Below are positions 19,667-27,668 of a stretch of 64,000 nucleotides of DNA, one piece after another (the first letter of the stretch is position 1; every line of letters starts with the position of its first letter). Both the position numbers and the translations under genes were made by a program. The stretch is taken from the NCBI RefSeq assembly GCF_001636405.1, contig NZ_KV440950.1:5286262-5350261 (forward strand), read 5' to 3'. The notes under the pieces were generated by a model. That model saw nothing but the letters and a program-made list of their open reading frames with translations, made no database searches and had not been told where the DNA came from. The DNA comes from Peribacillus frigoritolerans (GTDB lineage: Bacteria > Bacillota > Bacilli > Bacillales > DSM-1321).

Positions 19667-21010
19667 TCACTCTTTGCTTTTCTCTTTTTCTTCAGTTGAT
19701 TTTTTGGAGGAATCCTTACTTTCTTCTTTTCCCCCAGAAGCAGGTTCGTTTTCCGCTTCATCTTTTACAGCAGGTTTTGCTTCCTCTGCGCCTTTATCCT
19801 CTATATTCGGGTCTGTTGCAGCAGGGTTCTGATCTTGCTGTTCCTCCATTTGCTTATCCAATTCCTTTTTTTCCTTTTCATATTGGGACAGCTCGGTATC
19901 GACTTCTTTAATTTGCGTTTCCTTTTCTTCCCCAGATAGGCTATCGTCCAACTTAATCTGTTCTTTCTGGTTTACCAGCCCGTACATAATCAATTCGCGA
20001 TCCTCCATGATTCTCGCCAGATCGATCGCTTCCTCGCTCATTCCCCTGCCTATATAAATCCAATATAGGAGATACTGACTATCCGTTTGCAACGAGATTG
20101 CATTTTCCACATTTTTCCTAGCTACTCCCTCCAACGGTTCATAAGTGACGTAGGACTTCGCCAGTTCATATTGAACCACATATGGCATCTTTTTCGGATC
20201 GTAGTTTTCCAAACGGTCAATGACTTCACTGTATTTTTGTTTTAAGAAGCTTTCACCGCTTTCTACATATGCATCCTGCTTAGGTTGGGAGAAGAATAGT
20301 GTGTAAATCGCAAACAATAGCAGTGGCACGAGAACGATCACCGTACCCCAAAGTGTATAACGGCCCGTTTTCCATTTCTTTTCAGGGATATGTACAAATG
20401 CTTTTTCTTCCTTCTCTAAAGCTTCTATCCGGTTTTGAATGACCGTGGAAAGTTCATCCCAAGTCCCCGATGACAATATACTTTGTGATTCGTTCGATAG
20501 TTTCAGTGTTTTATGGTAAAGCAGATACTCTTCGAATGTATGCTGCCCATCCACAAGCGCCGAAATCGTTGCCTTCGTTTCTTTAAATAACTCATCTTGA
20601 TTATGCTCATAAGGAGGCAAACTGTCTTTTACGCCATAATGCAGGAAATATGGGGTCAAGCTTGAATCAAAAACGATATTTTCCGGACAAACGACTAGTT
20701 GCAGGCGATTCAATTCATGATTCCTTATTTTCTTTTGGATTTGATAAGACGATAACCATTTACTCAATGGATTTTTATCTTTAGCTTTGGAAAAAACAAA
20801 AAAAGAGGCTGGTGGATTTACTCTGATCTTCACCTCGTCCTCTGTCACCTCTATATGTTTCTGGAGAGCATCATCCGCTTCATGAATAAGCTGTAATTCC
20901 AGTGGGTCCTGCATCGATAGTTTTGCCCGTTGGAAAACGAACGAATGCCCCTTATCATCCTTCATCATTGCAGCTTCTGTTTTTTTCTCCAGATATGGTT
21001 TCTCATCCAT
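19667..21010 (-). CDS. essB: Type VII secretion protein EssB (YukC)
   Basis: 447 aa. An N-terminal cytosolic pseudokinase-like domain (about 1-215), one membrane helix (WGTVIVLVPLLLFAIYTLFF, about 223-242) and an extracellular helical domain lead to a long Glu/Lys/Ser-rich tail (last 70 residues). EssB forms the core complex with EssC. The start has an AAAGGAG site. Between esaB and essC, as in other Bacillus loci. Confidence 0.92.
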   Translation of the reverse strand: MDEKPYLEKKTEAAMMKDDKGHSFVFQRAKLSMQDPLELQLIHEADDALQKHIEVTEDEVKIRVNPPASFFVFSKAKDKNPLSKWLSSYQIQKKIRNHELNRLQLVVCPENIVFDSSLTPYFLHYGVKDSLPPYEHNQDELFKETKATISALVDGQHTFEEYLLYHKTLKLSNESQSILSSGTWDELSTVIQNRIEALEKEEKAFVHIPEKKWKTGRYTLWGTVIVLVPLLLFAIYTLFFSQPKQDAYVESGESFLKQKYSEVIDRLENYDPKKMPYVVQYELAKSYVTYEPLEGVARKNVENAISLQTDSQYLLYWIYIGRGMSEEAIDLARIMEDRELIMYGLVNQKEQIKLDDSLSGEEKETQIKEVDTELSQYEKEKKELDKQMEEQQDQNPAATDPNIEDKGAEEAKPAVKDEAENEPASGGKEESKDSSKKSTEEKEKSKE

Positions 21011-21080
21011 TTTATGTAACTCCTTTACCCCTGCTAAAGGGCTTTAGACTTTTTTCCTATAAAGAGTCCACACCTATCCA

Positions 21081-21329
21081 TTAGAGGATCTCAAGGCGGT
21101 CCCCCGTCGTAATTCCGCTATCAAGCAGGGTTTCATAACCTGAACATACGAACTCTTTATTCTGGACCCGCACCCAATAGCCTTCTTTAGGTGCACTGGC
21201 AATATCTTTTACCTGCCATATTATCTCCACAACCTTCTTGATGGAGCGGTAATTTGACACTTGCAAATCAAATACTTCCCCTGTATACCTGTTTAAATCG
21301 ATCGTTAGTTGAATATATATGGAATCCAC
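21081..21329 (-). CDS. esaB: Ubiquitin-like type VII secretion protein EsaB (YukD)
   Basis: Small cytosolic protein with a ubiquitin fold, required for type VII secretion. 82 aa; the body YIQLTIDLNRYTGEVFDLQV and end GITTGDRLEIL closely resemble YukD. The start is unclear. The only standard codon is the GTG at 21329, but the GAGGTG ribosome-site-like motif overlaps it. The homologous first residue falls at an ATA codon (21320), which is 6 nt after that motif. Confidence 0.88.
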   Translation of the reverse strand: MDSIYIQLTIDLNRYTGEVFDLQVSNYRSIKKVVEIIWQVKDIASAPKEGYWVRVQNKEFVCSGYETLLDSGITTGDRLEIL

Positions 21330-21341
21330 CTCTTTTAAAGC

Positions 21342-21383
21342 AAAAAAGCACCACGATCTTCAAAAAGAGTCGCGGCGCTTTTT
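21342..21383 (-). terminator. Attenuating terminator between esxA and esaB
   Basis: A stem of about 14 bp (AAAAAGCGCCGCGA paired with TCGTGGTGCTTTTTT, one or two wobbles) is followed by a U6 run, 33 nt after the esxA stop. It should let most transcripts end after esxA, giving more substrate than secretion machinery. Confidence 0.85.
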
Positions 21384-21415
21384 CCTAGAAATTCTTTTTC
21401 TCATTTACCTAATGA

Positions 21416-21706
21416 TTATCCGCGAATTTGACTAGCAATCTGATTATCTGTGTCTTCAAGGATTTGAGCTGATTTATTCAATTGTTGAGAAACTTCATTC
21501 AACAAGCGAGCCATATCCATGAATGAAGGCTTTAATTCTTCGTACTGACCTACGAAAGCCTCACTGGAAGAACCTTCCCAAATACCAGTTAAATGATCTC
21601 TCATTCTATCTAAACGACCAATCATATCAGTTACTTGTTGGCTCTCATTATCATATTGTCTAGCTACATCTTTCAGTTCCGAAGGTGTTACGCGAATTTG
21701 TGACAT
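21416..21706 (-). CDS. esxA: WXG100 family secreted protein EsxA (YukE)
   Basis: Secreted helical-hairpin protein and substrate of the type VII system. 96 aa with the WEG turn (W43-E44-G45) between two amphipathic helices. The C-terminal segment LEDTDNQIASQIRG closely matches the YukE end. The AAAGGAGG ribosome site is very strong. First gene of the operon; the downstream attenuator suggests it is the most highly expressed member. Confidence 0.95.
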   Translation of the reverse strand: MSQIRVTPSELKDVARQYDNESQQVTDMIGRLDRMRDHLTGIWEGSSSEAFVGQYEELKPSFMDMARLLNEVSQQLNKSAQILEDTDNQIASQIRG

Positions 21707-22247
21707 AGAAAAAATCCTCCTTTTATCTTATATAGTACATTTTAATAGAACCATACATTTTCTGCCATATAAATAAGCGCAAAGTCGAAAAATGGTAAAT
21801 TATAATTATGCAAAAAAACCTAAATATGGCATTATGAAAGTCTATGTACCTGTTTTCCCAAACCTTTAAACCCATTTTTTAATTAAATTTTAATATTTTA
21901 CTTTTTTATGGTAAAAAAAGTACTTTATACCCAATATTTTTGAACCATTATCCATTAATATGGCTTTCACCATAATATTAGTGACTTTCGAATTTCTTTT
22001 CTACGGAATTAATCAAACGTTTGATTAAAGTCTGAAAAGCAATTTTTATGATTGATTGAATATAAACCATTTACAAAACATAATGAATGGAGGACCTTTT
22101 TTACCATGCTACTTTCAACTTTAATTGGACAGGTATCCTTGTCATATAGCGGGAATCGATATATCCAACAGAAACAGGCCAGCTCTTGCCAATGATTTTT
22201 TTGGAATATCCTTTATGTTACATTCATGATTCAATTACGTTGCTTAA
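21707..22247. other. Intergenic region upstream of esxA with a 20-bp palindrome
   Basis: Very AT-rich. 22009-22028 is a perfect 20-bp palindrome (half-site TTAATCAAAC, centre CG), which resembles an operator of LacI- or TetR-type regulators. It lies about 300 bp upstream of esxA and 220 bp beyond the nucleoside hydrolase stop. I could not assign an esxA promoter with confidence. A 29-codon frame at 22106-22195 was considered and rejected. Confidence 0.55.
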
Positions 22248-23162
22248 TCATATAACCCGTTCCAAAAAGTGTTTCAAAAACCGCTCACTTTCCACATTCG
22301 TACAGACACGGATTCTAGGTTCGCCATCCTTTTGACCGATTGTCCTGCCTGCTTCTTCACCCTCGGTCACCACCTTGACGTTCATCCATTCTGTCCTGAC
22401 AAAACTTGAATCAATCGCAACCCCGACTGCAAGTGGATCATGAAGGGCGCAACCACCCAAACCTGGATGGGAGTTTTCATATGCTTTCATATAATAATCG
22501 GTCATTTCCGCTAAAAATTCGGCGCTTTCCTTACCAGTGGCACGCCAATCATCAAGCTTCGATTTCAGTAGGTATGTTTGCAGCGTCACATCAAGTCCCA
22601 CTAGGGTAATCGGCAGTCCTGAAGTCAATACCTGATGTGCCGCTTCAGGATCTGATATTATGTTCGCTTCAGCATAAGGGGTTACATTTCCTGGTACGTT
22701 TACGGCACCGCCCATAATTACGACCTCTTTTACAAGCGACATGATCATCGGAGCTTTATTGATCGCCAATGCGATGTTAGTCAGTGGTCCAACTGCAATG
22801 ATCGTAATTTCATGCGGTCGGCTTTGCACTTGATCGATAATGAAATCTGCTGCATTTCCTTGTGATGCTTTGATGGTTGGTTTAAACCGAAGGGTATTTC
22901 CTAACCCGTCTTCCCCATGAACATGCTTGGGATACCGCTTCTTCCTTCCGCGTACCAAAGTTTGGTCAGCACCTTCATATACCGGTATGCGCCTATTTAA
23001 TTTCTCCAAGACGGCAAGTGTATTACGGGTCGAATCAACAACGGGCACGTTACCAAAGCAAGTGGTGAATCCGAGCACTTCCAATTCAGGGGAATTTAAA
23101 GCATATGCCATCGCCATGGCATCATCTATCCCCGTATCTACATCAAATATGATTGGTTTCAA
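22248..23162 (-). CDS. Inosine-uridine preferring nucleoside hydrolase
   Basis: Hydrolyses ribonucleosides to base and ribose in purine/pyrimidine salvage. 304 aa. The calcium-site motif DVDTGIDDA (D7, D9, D13, D14) is at the N-terminus. The family segment ITIIAVGPLTNIALAI and the late active-site region HDPLAVGVAI are present. I chose the TTG at 23162, 9 nt after GGAAGGTG, because it puts the aspartate motif at residue 7 as usual. A TTG at 23201 would add 13 atypical residues. Monocistronic here. Confidence 0.87.
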   Translation of the reverse strand: MKPIIFDVDTGIDDAMAMAYALNSPELEVLGFTTCFGNVPVVDSTRNTLAVLEKLNRRIPVYEGADQTLVRGRKKRYPKHVHGEDGLGNTLRFKPTIKASQGNAADFIIDQVQSRPHEITIIAVGPLTNIALAINKAPMIMSLVKEVVIMGGAVNVPGNVTPYAEANIISDPEAAHQVLTSGLPITLVGLDVTLQTYLLKSKLDDWRATGKESAEFLAEMTDYYMKAYENSHPGLGGCALHDPLAVGVAIDSSFVRTEWMNVKVVTEGEEAGRTIGQKDGEPRIRVCTNVESERFLKHFLERVI

Positions 23163-23473
23163 TATTTCCACACCTTCCAAAATCACTTTTTGCTTTAACA
23201 ACTCATTGCTTCTCTTATCTCTTCCTTATTTATAAAGAAACACTGTTTTCCAACTGAATTTTAACATTCAACGATAGCCCAGTTCCACAGAAATTTAAGA
23301 ATACTCGTAATTCACAAACAAATGACAAGTACAGTCGGAACTTGTATCTACCAGTAAAAATAGTTGACCGCCCATAAATATCAATGATATAAAAAGTGAA
23401 AAGAAGAAGTTGTGCCACGAATTAGTTATGAATACATGCGTTACGAATTTATGATATCCAAGGTGGAAAAAGG
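23163..23473. other. Intergenic region with no gene seen
   Basis: About 310 bp of divergent upstream DNA between the nucleoside hydrolase (minus) and the 60-aa gene (plus). The promoters of both must be here, but I see no convincing pair of boxes, operator or hairpin. Confidence 0.4.
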
Positions 23474-23656
23474 ATGAAAATGTTTAAGTTGATTGAAGAT
23501 GTTCCATCTGCGTATAAAAAAGGGACAAAATTCTTTTTAATATCGCATTCTGAATTCATTGGCGTGAAAAGTTATGTATTACTGGCAGAAGATTTAAAAG
23601 GAAAGATCGAAGTAACGGAAGAGGAATTGAGGAGTAAATTCGTTACCATCCATTGA
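23474..23656 (+). CDS. 60-aa hypothetical protein
   Basis: A small soluble, lysine- and glutamate-rich protein (KLIEDVPSAYKKGTKFFLIS; LKGKIEVTEEELRSKFV). The ATG at 23474 is 7 nt after AAGGTGG; an in-frame ATG at 23480 is an alternative. A bidirectional terminator follows 37 nt after the stop. No family recognised; composition and signals support a real gene. Confidence 0.65.
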   Translation: MKMFKLIEDVPSAYKKGTKFFLISHSEFIGVKSYVLLAEDLKGKIEVTEEELRSKFVTIH

Positions 23657-23693
23657 TGTTTAGTATTATAAAGCTCAGCACCCCATCAAAATT

Positions 23694-23735
23694 AAAAACG
23701 AGGGAATTTCATTTCAGAAATTCCCTCGTTTTTTC
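23694..23735. terminator. Bidirectional terminator (60-aa gene and opuA operon)
   Basis: A long perfect stem, AAAAACGAGGGAATTTC and its complement around a 6-nt loop, has T-runs on both strands. It sits directly after the opuA operon stop and after the convergent small gene. Confidence 0.92.
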
Positions 23736-25466
23736 TTATTGTTTTAAATCTTCAATTGAATCAATATCGACGTAATCCGGTACGACCAGACCAAGTTTTG
23801 TTCCTTTTAAGTTTGGTCCAAGGTCAACCATGTCATCTTTATACTTATTATAGTATTCAAGATGTGTTCCCGGAAGCCATGCAGCCACCATAGCGTCCGC
23901 ACTTCCGTTTGCAACGCCAGCAAACATTGGCCCCACTTCAACCTGGCTTAATGTTACATCATAGCCATTCTGCTCCAGTACCTTGCTAATCACATTTGTA
24001 CTGGCAATTTCAGTGTCCCAGGCAACATAAACCAGTTTGATCTTTTCACCATTTCCTGATTGTGCTCCTTGGGTCCATTTGGACACTTTGTCCTGATTTT
24101 TCTTTATCCATTCTTCTGCTGCTTCTGAAGGAGACATCCCATCAGCAACCTTGACCATTACATCTTCCATATCTTTTGTTTCCCAGTAGAATTGATCAAG
24201 AATTTTATAGGCACCTGGCGCATCCTGTTCAAGTCCTTTTCTGGCAATGGAATTGATGTTTTCAGCCTTGCCGAAGGATCCATTCGGATCTTCGAGATAT
24301 TTCAAGTCATATGTCGAGAACATCCAATGCGGTGACCAGCCAGTAACGACGATTGGTTCTTTTTTATCAATTGCTTTTTTCAATTCTGCAACCATCGCTG
24401 CCGATGACCCTTCAACCACGTTCCAATCATCCAGCTTATAATCATCTATAGCCGATTTAGTCAGCTTCATTATTCCTGCTCCAGGTTCAATTCCGATGAT
24501 TTCAAAATTGGCTTTGGCAGCAAAACTGTTTTCATCCCCATTTTCTGCTTTTTCTTTTGTAAAAGTACCGAATAGCGCAGTACCCACAACTAGTAAGGCC
24601 AATATTGTAAAAATGATTTTCCTGCTAACGATATGCTCGTAAGCTGGTTTACGAAGGTTTTGAGTGATACGATCGAGTATGATTGCAATGATTACGATGG
24701 ATAATCCTGCTTCAAATCCTTGCCCCACATTAATTTGGCTGACTGCCCTGTAGACATCCGCCCCAAGTCCGGGTGCTCCAACCAATGAAGCTGTAACTAC
24801 CATGGATAGTGCCAGCATGATGCTTTGGTTAACTCCTGCCATAATCGTCGGAGTAGCCAACGGTATTTGTACCTTGAATAACTTTTGGCTGGTGGTTGAA
24901 CCAAAAGCATCCGATGCTTCGATCAAATCATTAGGCACTTCCTGAATCCCAAGATTGGTCATACGGATTGTCGGTGCAATCGCGAAAATGAATGACGCGA
25001 TGATTCCAGGCACTACCCCTATTCCAAAGAATAAAATCGAAGGAATCAAATAAACGAAGGCAGGCATCGTTTGCATGAAATCCAAGATCGGGGTAACGAT
25101 ATTGCGCACGGTTTTATTTTGGGCACACCATATTCCGATTGGTATCCCGATCAATATGGTGAGGAATCCTGACAAAATAACGATCGCCAGTGTTTGGATG
25201 CTTGATTCCCAATAACCAAGATTATCAATCAATAGTAAGCTGATTAATGTAAATAACCCCAATGTCCATTTGCTTGTATAGGTAACCAAAAGGGTCAGGA
25301 CGATGATTAAAATGATCGAAGGTCCTGCACTCATTACATCGACCAGGATATCCAGTAGTCCCTCGATCACATTCGTAATAAGTGTAAATAATCCAGCAAA
25401 TACAATGGTAATCCAATCCACTAAAGAATCGACCCATGCTCCTAGTGGGATTTTCGGCATATTCAT
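23736..25466 (-). CDS. Glycine betaine ABC transporter, fused permease and substrate-binding protein (OpuAB-AC)
   Basis: Osmoprotectant importer. 576 aa. Residues 1 to about 275 are the membrane permease; the coupling region RMTNLGIQEVPNDLIEASDAFGS and NQSIMLALSMVV are typical. A further helix (IIFTILALLVVGTALFG) anchors the extracellular betaine-binding domain (about 315-576). That domain has the IGIEPGAGI half and TGWSPHWMF first and YVAWDTEIASTNVI last, the circularly permuted order of B. subtilis OpuAC. In B. subtilis AB and AC are separate genes; this fusion resembles Lactococcus OpuABC. Start ATG 25466 follows GGAGAG; an upstream ATG at 25490 overlaps opuAA. Confidence 0.92.
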   Translation of the reverse strand: MNMPKIPLGAWVDSLVDWITIVFAGLFTLITNVIEGLLDILVDVMSAGPSIILIIVLTLLVTYTSKWTLGLFTLISLLLIDNLGYWESSIQTLAIVILSGFLTILIGIPIGIWCAQNKTVRNIVTPILDFMQTMPAFVYLIPSILFFGIGVVPGIIASFIFAIAPTIRMTNLGIQEVPNDLIEASDAFGSTTSQKLFKVQIPLATPTIMAGVNQSIMLALSMVVTASLVGAPGLGADVYRAVSQINVGQGFEAGLSIVIIAIILDRITQNLRKPAYEHIVSRKIIFTILALLVVGTALFGTFTKEKAENGDENSFAAKANFEIIGIEPGAGIMKLTKSAIDDYKLDDWNVVEGSSAAMVAELKKAIDKKEPIVVTGWSPHWMFSTYDLKYLEDPNGSFGKAENINSIARKGLEQDAPGAYKILDQFYWETKDMEDVMVKVADGMSPSEAAEEWIKKNQDKVSKWTQGAQSGNGEKIKLVYVAWDTEIASTNVISKVLEQNGYDVTLSQVEVGPMFAGVANGSADAMVAAWLPGTHLEYYNKYKDDMVDLGPNLKGTKLGLVVPDYVDIDSIEDLKQ

Positions 25467-25470
25467 TGAA

Positions 25471-26676
25471 TTATTCACTCTCCATTTCATTCAAGGAATC
25501 TTTATTTCCGGCCAAAGCACCGATGACGGCACCGCGAAGAAGAATTCCTTTAATTCTGTTCTGATCATCGATCACTGAGATCGGCAAGCTTGAAGTCGCC
25601 ATCACATCCATGAGGTTTCCAAGTAATTCATCCTCTTTTACAGTTGGGATATCAGTTGTCATCACTTCAGAAATCGATTGATCATTGCTCATTGCCTGAC
25701 GTGCCTGTTCAGCAGTCACGGCCCCCAATAACTTCTGCTTCCTATCCACAACGAAAATGCTGGAATACCCTTGTTTGCGCATGATTTCCAAGGCAACCCT
25801 CGGGCCTCTGTCCACCGCAATCTTCTCTGGGCGTATCATCACATGAGACGCTGTCAATACTTTTGACAGATCAACATCTTCCACAAACTTCTCGACGAAT
25901 TCATTGGCTGGATTCATCATGATTTGTTCAGGGGTACCCAATTGAATGACGCTTCCATCTTTCATAAGGGCAATTCTATCCCCGATTCTTAAGGCTTCAT
26001 CAAGATCATGGGTAATGAAAATGATCGTTTTTTTGTACTGATCTTGGATTTGAATCAGTTCATCCTGCATATCCTTACGAATCAATGGATCAAGGGCACT
26101 GAAGGCTTCATCCATCAGTAGGATATCTGTATCACTGGCGAGTGCCCGGGCTAACCCAACCCTCTGCTGCATACCGCCGCTAAGCTGTGATGGCAGCTGA
26201 TTTTCGTAGCCTTTCAATCCAACGGCCTCAAGAGCCTTCATCGCATTTTCATGACGTTTCGCTGGATCTACTTTTTGAATTTCGAGCCCAAATTCAGCGT
26301 TTTCCAATATCGTTTTATGCGGGAATAAAGCAAAGTTCTGAAATACCATGCTTATTTTCTTTTGTCTGACTTCCCTTAACCGGGCAGCGTTCATCTTCAC
26401 GATATCCTCGTCATCAATTAAGATTTCACCCAAAGTGGGATCGATCAAACGATTGAACATGCGGATCAAAGTTGATTTCCCGCTTCCGGATAGGCCCATG
26501 ATGACAAAAATCTCGCCAGGATAAATCTCGAAATTAACATTATTCACTCCGACCGTTTGTCCCGTTTCTTTCAAGATTTCCTTTTTCGTTTTGCCTTGCT
26601 TCAATAAGTCTGTTGCTGCTTTTGGAGATTTGCCAAAAATTTTCGAGACATTTCTGACTTCTACATACGGCTTCAT
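25471..26676 (-). CDS. opuAA: Glycine betaine ABC transporter ATP-binding protein OpuAA
   Basis: ATPase of the betaine importer. 401 aa. Walker A GLSGSGKST (about 63-71), signature LSGGMQQRV, Walker B DILLMDEAFSALD, and a C-terminal pair of CBS domains (about 275-395; TAEQARQAMS, TSSLPISVIDDQNRIKG). In OpuA-type transporters the CBS domains sense ionic strength. The ATG at 26676 is 5 nt after GAGGTG. opuAA precedes the fused opuAB-AC, with a 4-nt gap between them. Confidence 0.95.
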   Translation of the reverse strand: MKPYVEVRNVSKIFGKSPKAATDLLKQGKTKKEILKETGQTVGVNNVNFEIYPGEIFVIMGLSGSGKSTLIRMFNRLIDPTLGEILIDDEDIVKMNAARLREVRQKKISMVFQNFALFPHKTILENAEFGLEIQKVDPAKRHENAMKALEAVGLKGYENQLPSQLSGGMQQRVGLARALASDTDILLMDEAFSALDPLIRKDMQDELIQIQDQYKKTIIFITHDLDEALRIGDRIALMKDGSVIQLGTPEQIMMNPANEFVEKFVEDVDLSKVLTASHVMIRPEKIAVDRGPRVALEIMRKQGYSSIFVVDRKQKLLGAVTAEQARQAMSNDQSISEVMTTDIPTVKEDELLGNLMDVMATSSLPISVIDDQNRIKGILLRGAVIGALAGNKDSLNEMESE

Positions 26677-26938
26677 CAAGTCACCTCATTCTAATAGTTG
26701 CCCATATGATATTCAGTTTTGCTGAATTCCCCCGTTTTATGCGAGTGATGATTATTAATGCACAAGTATCTTGAAATAACCGAAATTCTACCCCTTCAAA
26801 AATGCGGAAGTGACACTTATTTAGTGGCACAGGGGTTACGTGTATAGAAAAATAATCTATATTTATTATTTCCAAGAAGCAATTCTTTACTTGGATTATA
26901 TTTTGTGTGATAAATTGAGCATTTCAAGTAGAAAAAAA

Positions 26939-27067
26939 GAGGTGCAATCACAACTGAGGAAACTAGCAGGCACAACATATACCAACTGTAATATAAACGA
27001 TTTCCACTTAGAGTTTTGTCCTGATGATGGACTTACGACTACCCTCTAAAGTACTTCATTTCCTTTA
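26939..27067 (+). repeat. Imperfect direct repeat, copy 1
   Basis: It begins GAGGTGCAATCACAACTGAG and ends CTAAAGTACTTCATTTCC. It matches copy 2 at 27166-27301 closely in the first 55 bp and last 20 bp, with a diverged centre. Spacing between copies is about 228 bp. Confidence 0.7.
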
Positions 27068-27165
27068 CCAGGTGGAATGATACTTGCAGTGCAGTATAAC
27101 ACCAAAACGCATAGAAATATGATTATGGGATTCCCAATGGTCTATTTTAAAGCTTTGCAGGGAAA

Positions 27166-27301
27166 AGAGGTGCAATACAACTGAGGAAACTAACAGGCAC
27201 ACAGCATATACCAACTGAAATATTATGGTTTTTTATTTTAGGGTTCTGTTCAGTCCCAACACTTGGAATGAACCTGTATCCCTAAAGTACTTCATTACCT
27301 T
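27166..27301 (+). repeat. Imperfect direct repeat, copy 2
   Basis: It begins GAGGTGCAATACAACTGAGG and ends CTAAAGTACTTCATTACC. It shares ACATATACCAACTG-like and GAGGAAACTA blocks with copy 1. No coding frame is shared by both copies, so an old duplication of non-coding DNA or of a decayed gene is likely. Confidence 0.7.
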
Positions 27302-27472
27302 AACAAAGAATGAATATAAGTTCAAATGATGCGGGACGGAATTCTTGCCTAAAAAGCCCATTTACGCCATCGATTCTAAAGGTTATGGAAGACACCAAAA
27401 ACCTTGATATACCAACACTTCGGCTTCCTATAATCATAAACTCCCAACATCGGCCACAATTTTTTTTCAGTT

Positions 27473-27526
27473 TTTTTAATTCTAAAATCATCCAAAAAGT
27501 GGGAAAGGTGATTTTAGAATTAAAAA
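27473..27526. repeat. Perfect 18-bp AT-rich inverted repeat
   Basis: Arms 27473-27490 and 27509-27526 are exact complements around an 18-nt loop. There is no T-tract of terminator type at the base. Confidence 0.6.
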
Positions 27527-27611
27527 TCACATGGCAAGATTGGGATTTCACACATTTTTTTTAATGGTTATGTTTTATGCAGCCATATAAGGAAATGTGT
27601 CATATATACAG

Positions 27612-27647
27612 AGAAAAACCTTGAAACAAACATTTCATTTCAAGGTT
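27612..27647 (-). terminator. Terminator of the LysP-like permease gene
   Basis: 10-bp perfect stem (AACCTTGAAA / TTTCAAGGTT), then UUUUU on the minus strand, 22 nt after the permease stop. Confidence 0.8.
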
Positions 27648-27668
27648 CATGCATATTATCGATACAAA

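Larger units (their letters stand above)
26677..27611. other. Gene-free stretch with duplicated block and inverted repeat
   Basis: About 930 bp between opuAA and the LysP-like permease. It contains two copies of a block of about 130 bp (listed as repeats) and a perfect 18-bp inverted repeat (27473-27490 / 27509-27526). The short frames lack ribosome sites. The opuA promoter must be at its left end but I cannot place it. Confidence 0.55.

Noticed and set aside
22106-22195. 29-codon plus frame after GGAGG
   Set aside because: The ribosome site is 12 nt away, composition is not protein-like and there is no terminator or promoter.
27310-27564. Overlapping 80-codon frames on both strands around the 18-bp inverted repeat
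   Set aside because: The symmetry of the inverted repeat keeps frames open by chance; no ribosome site on either strand.
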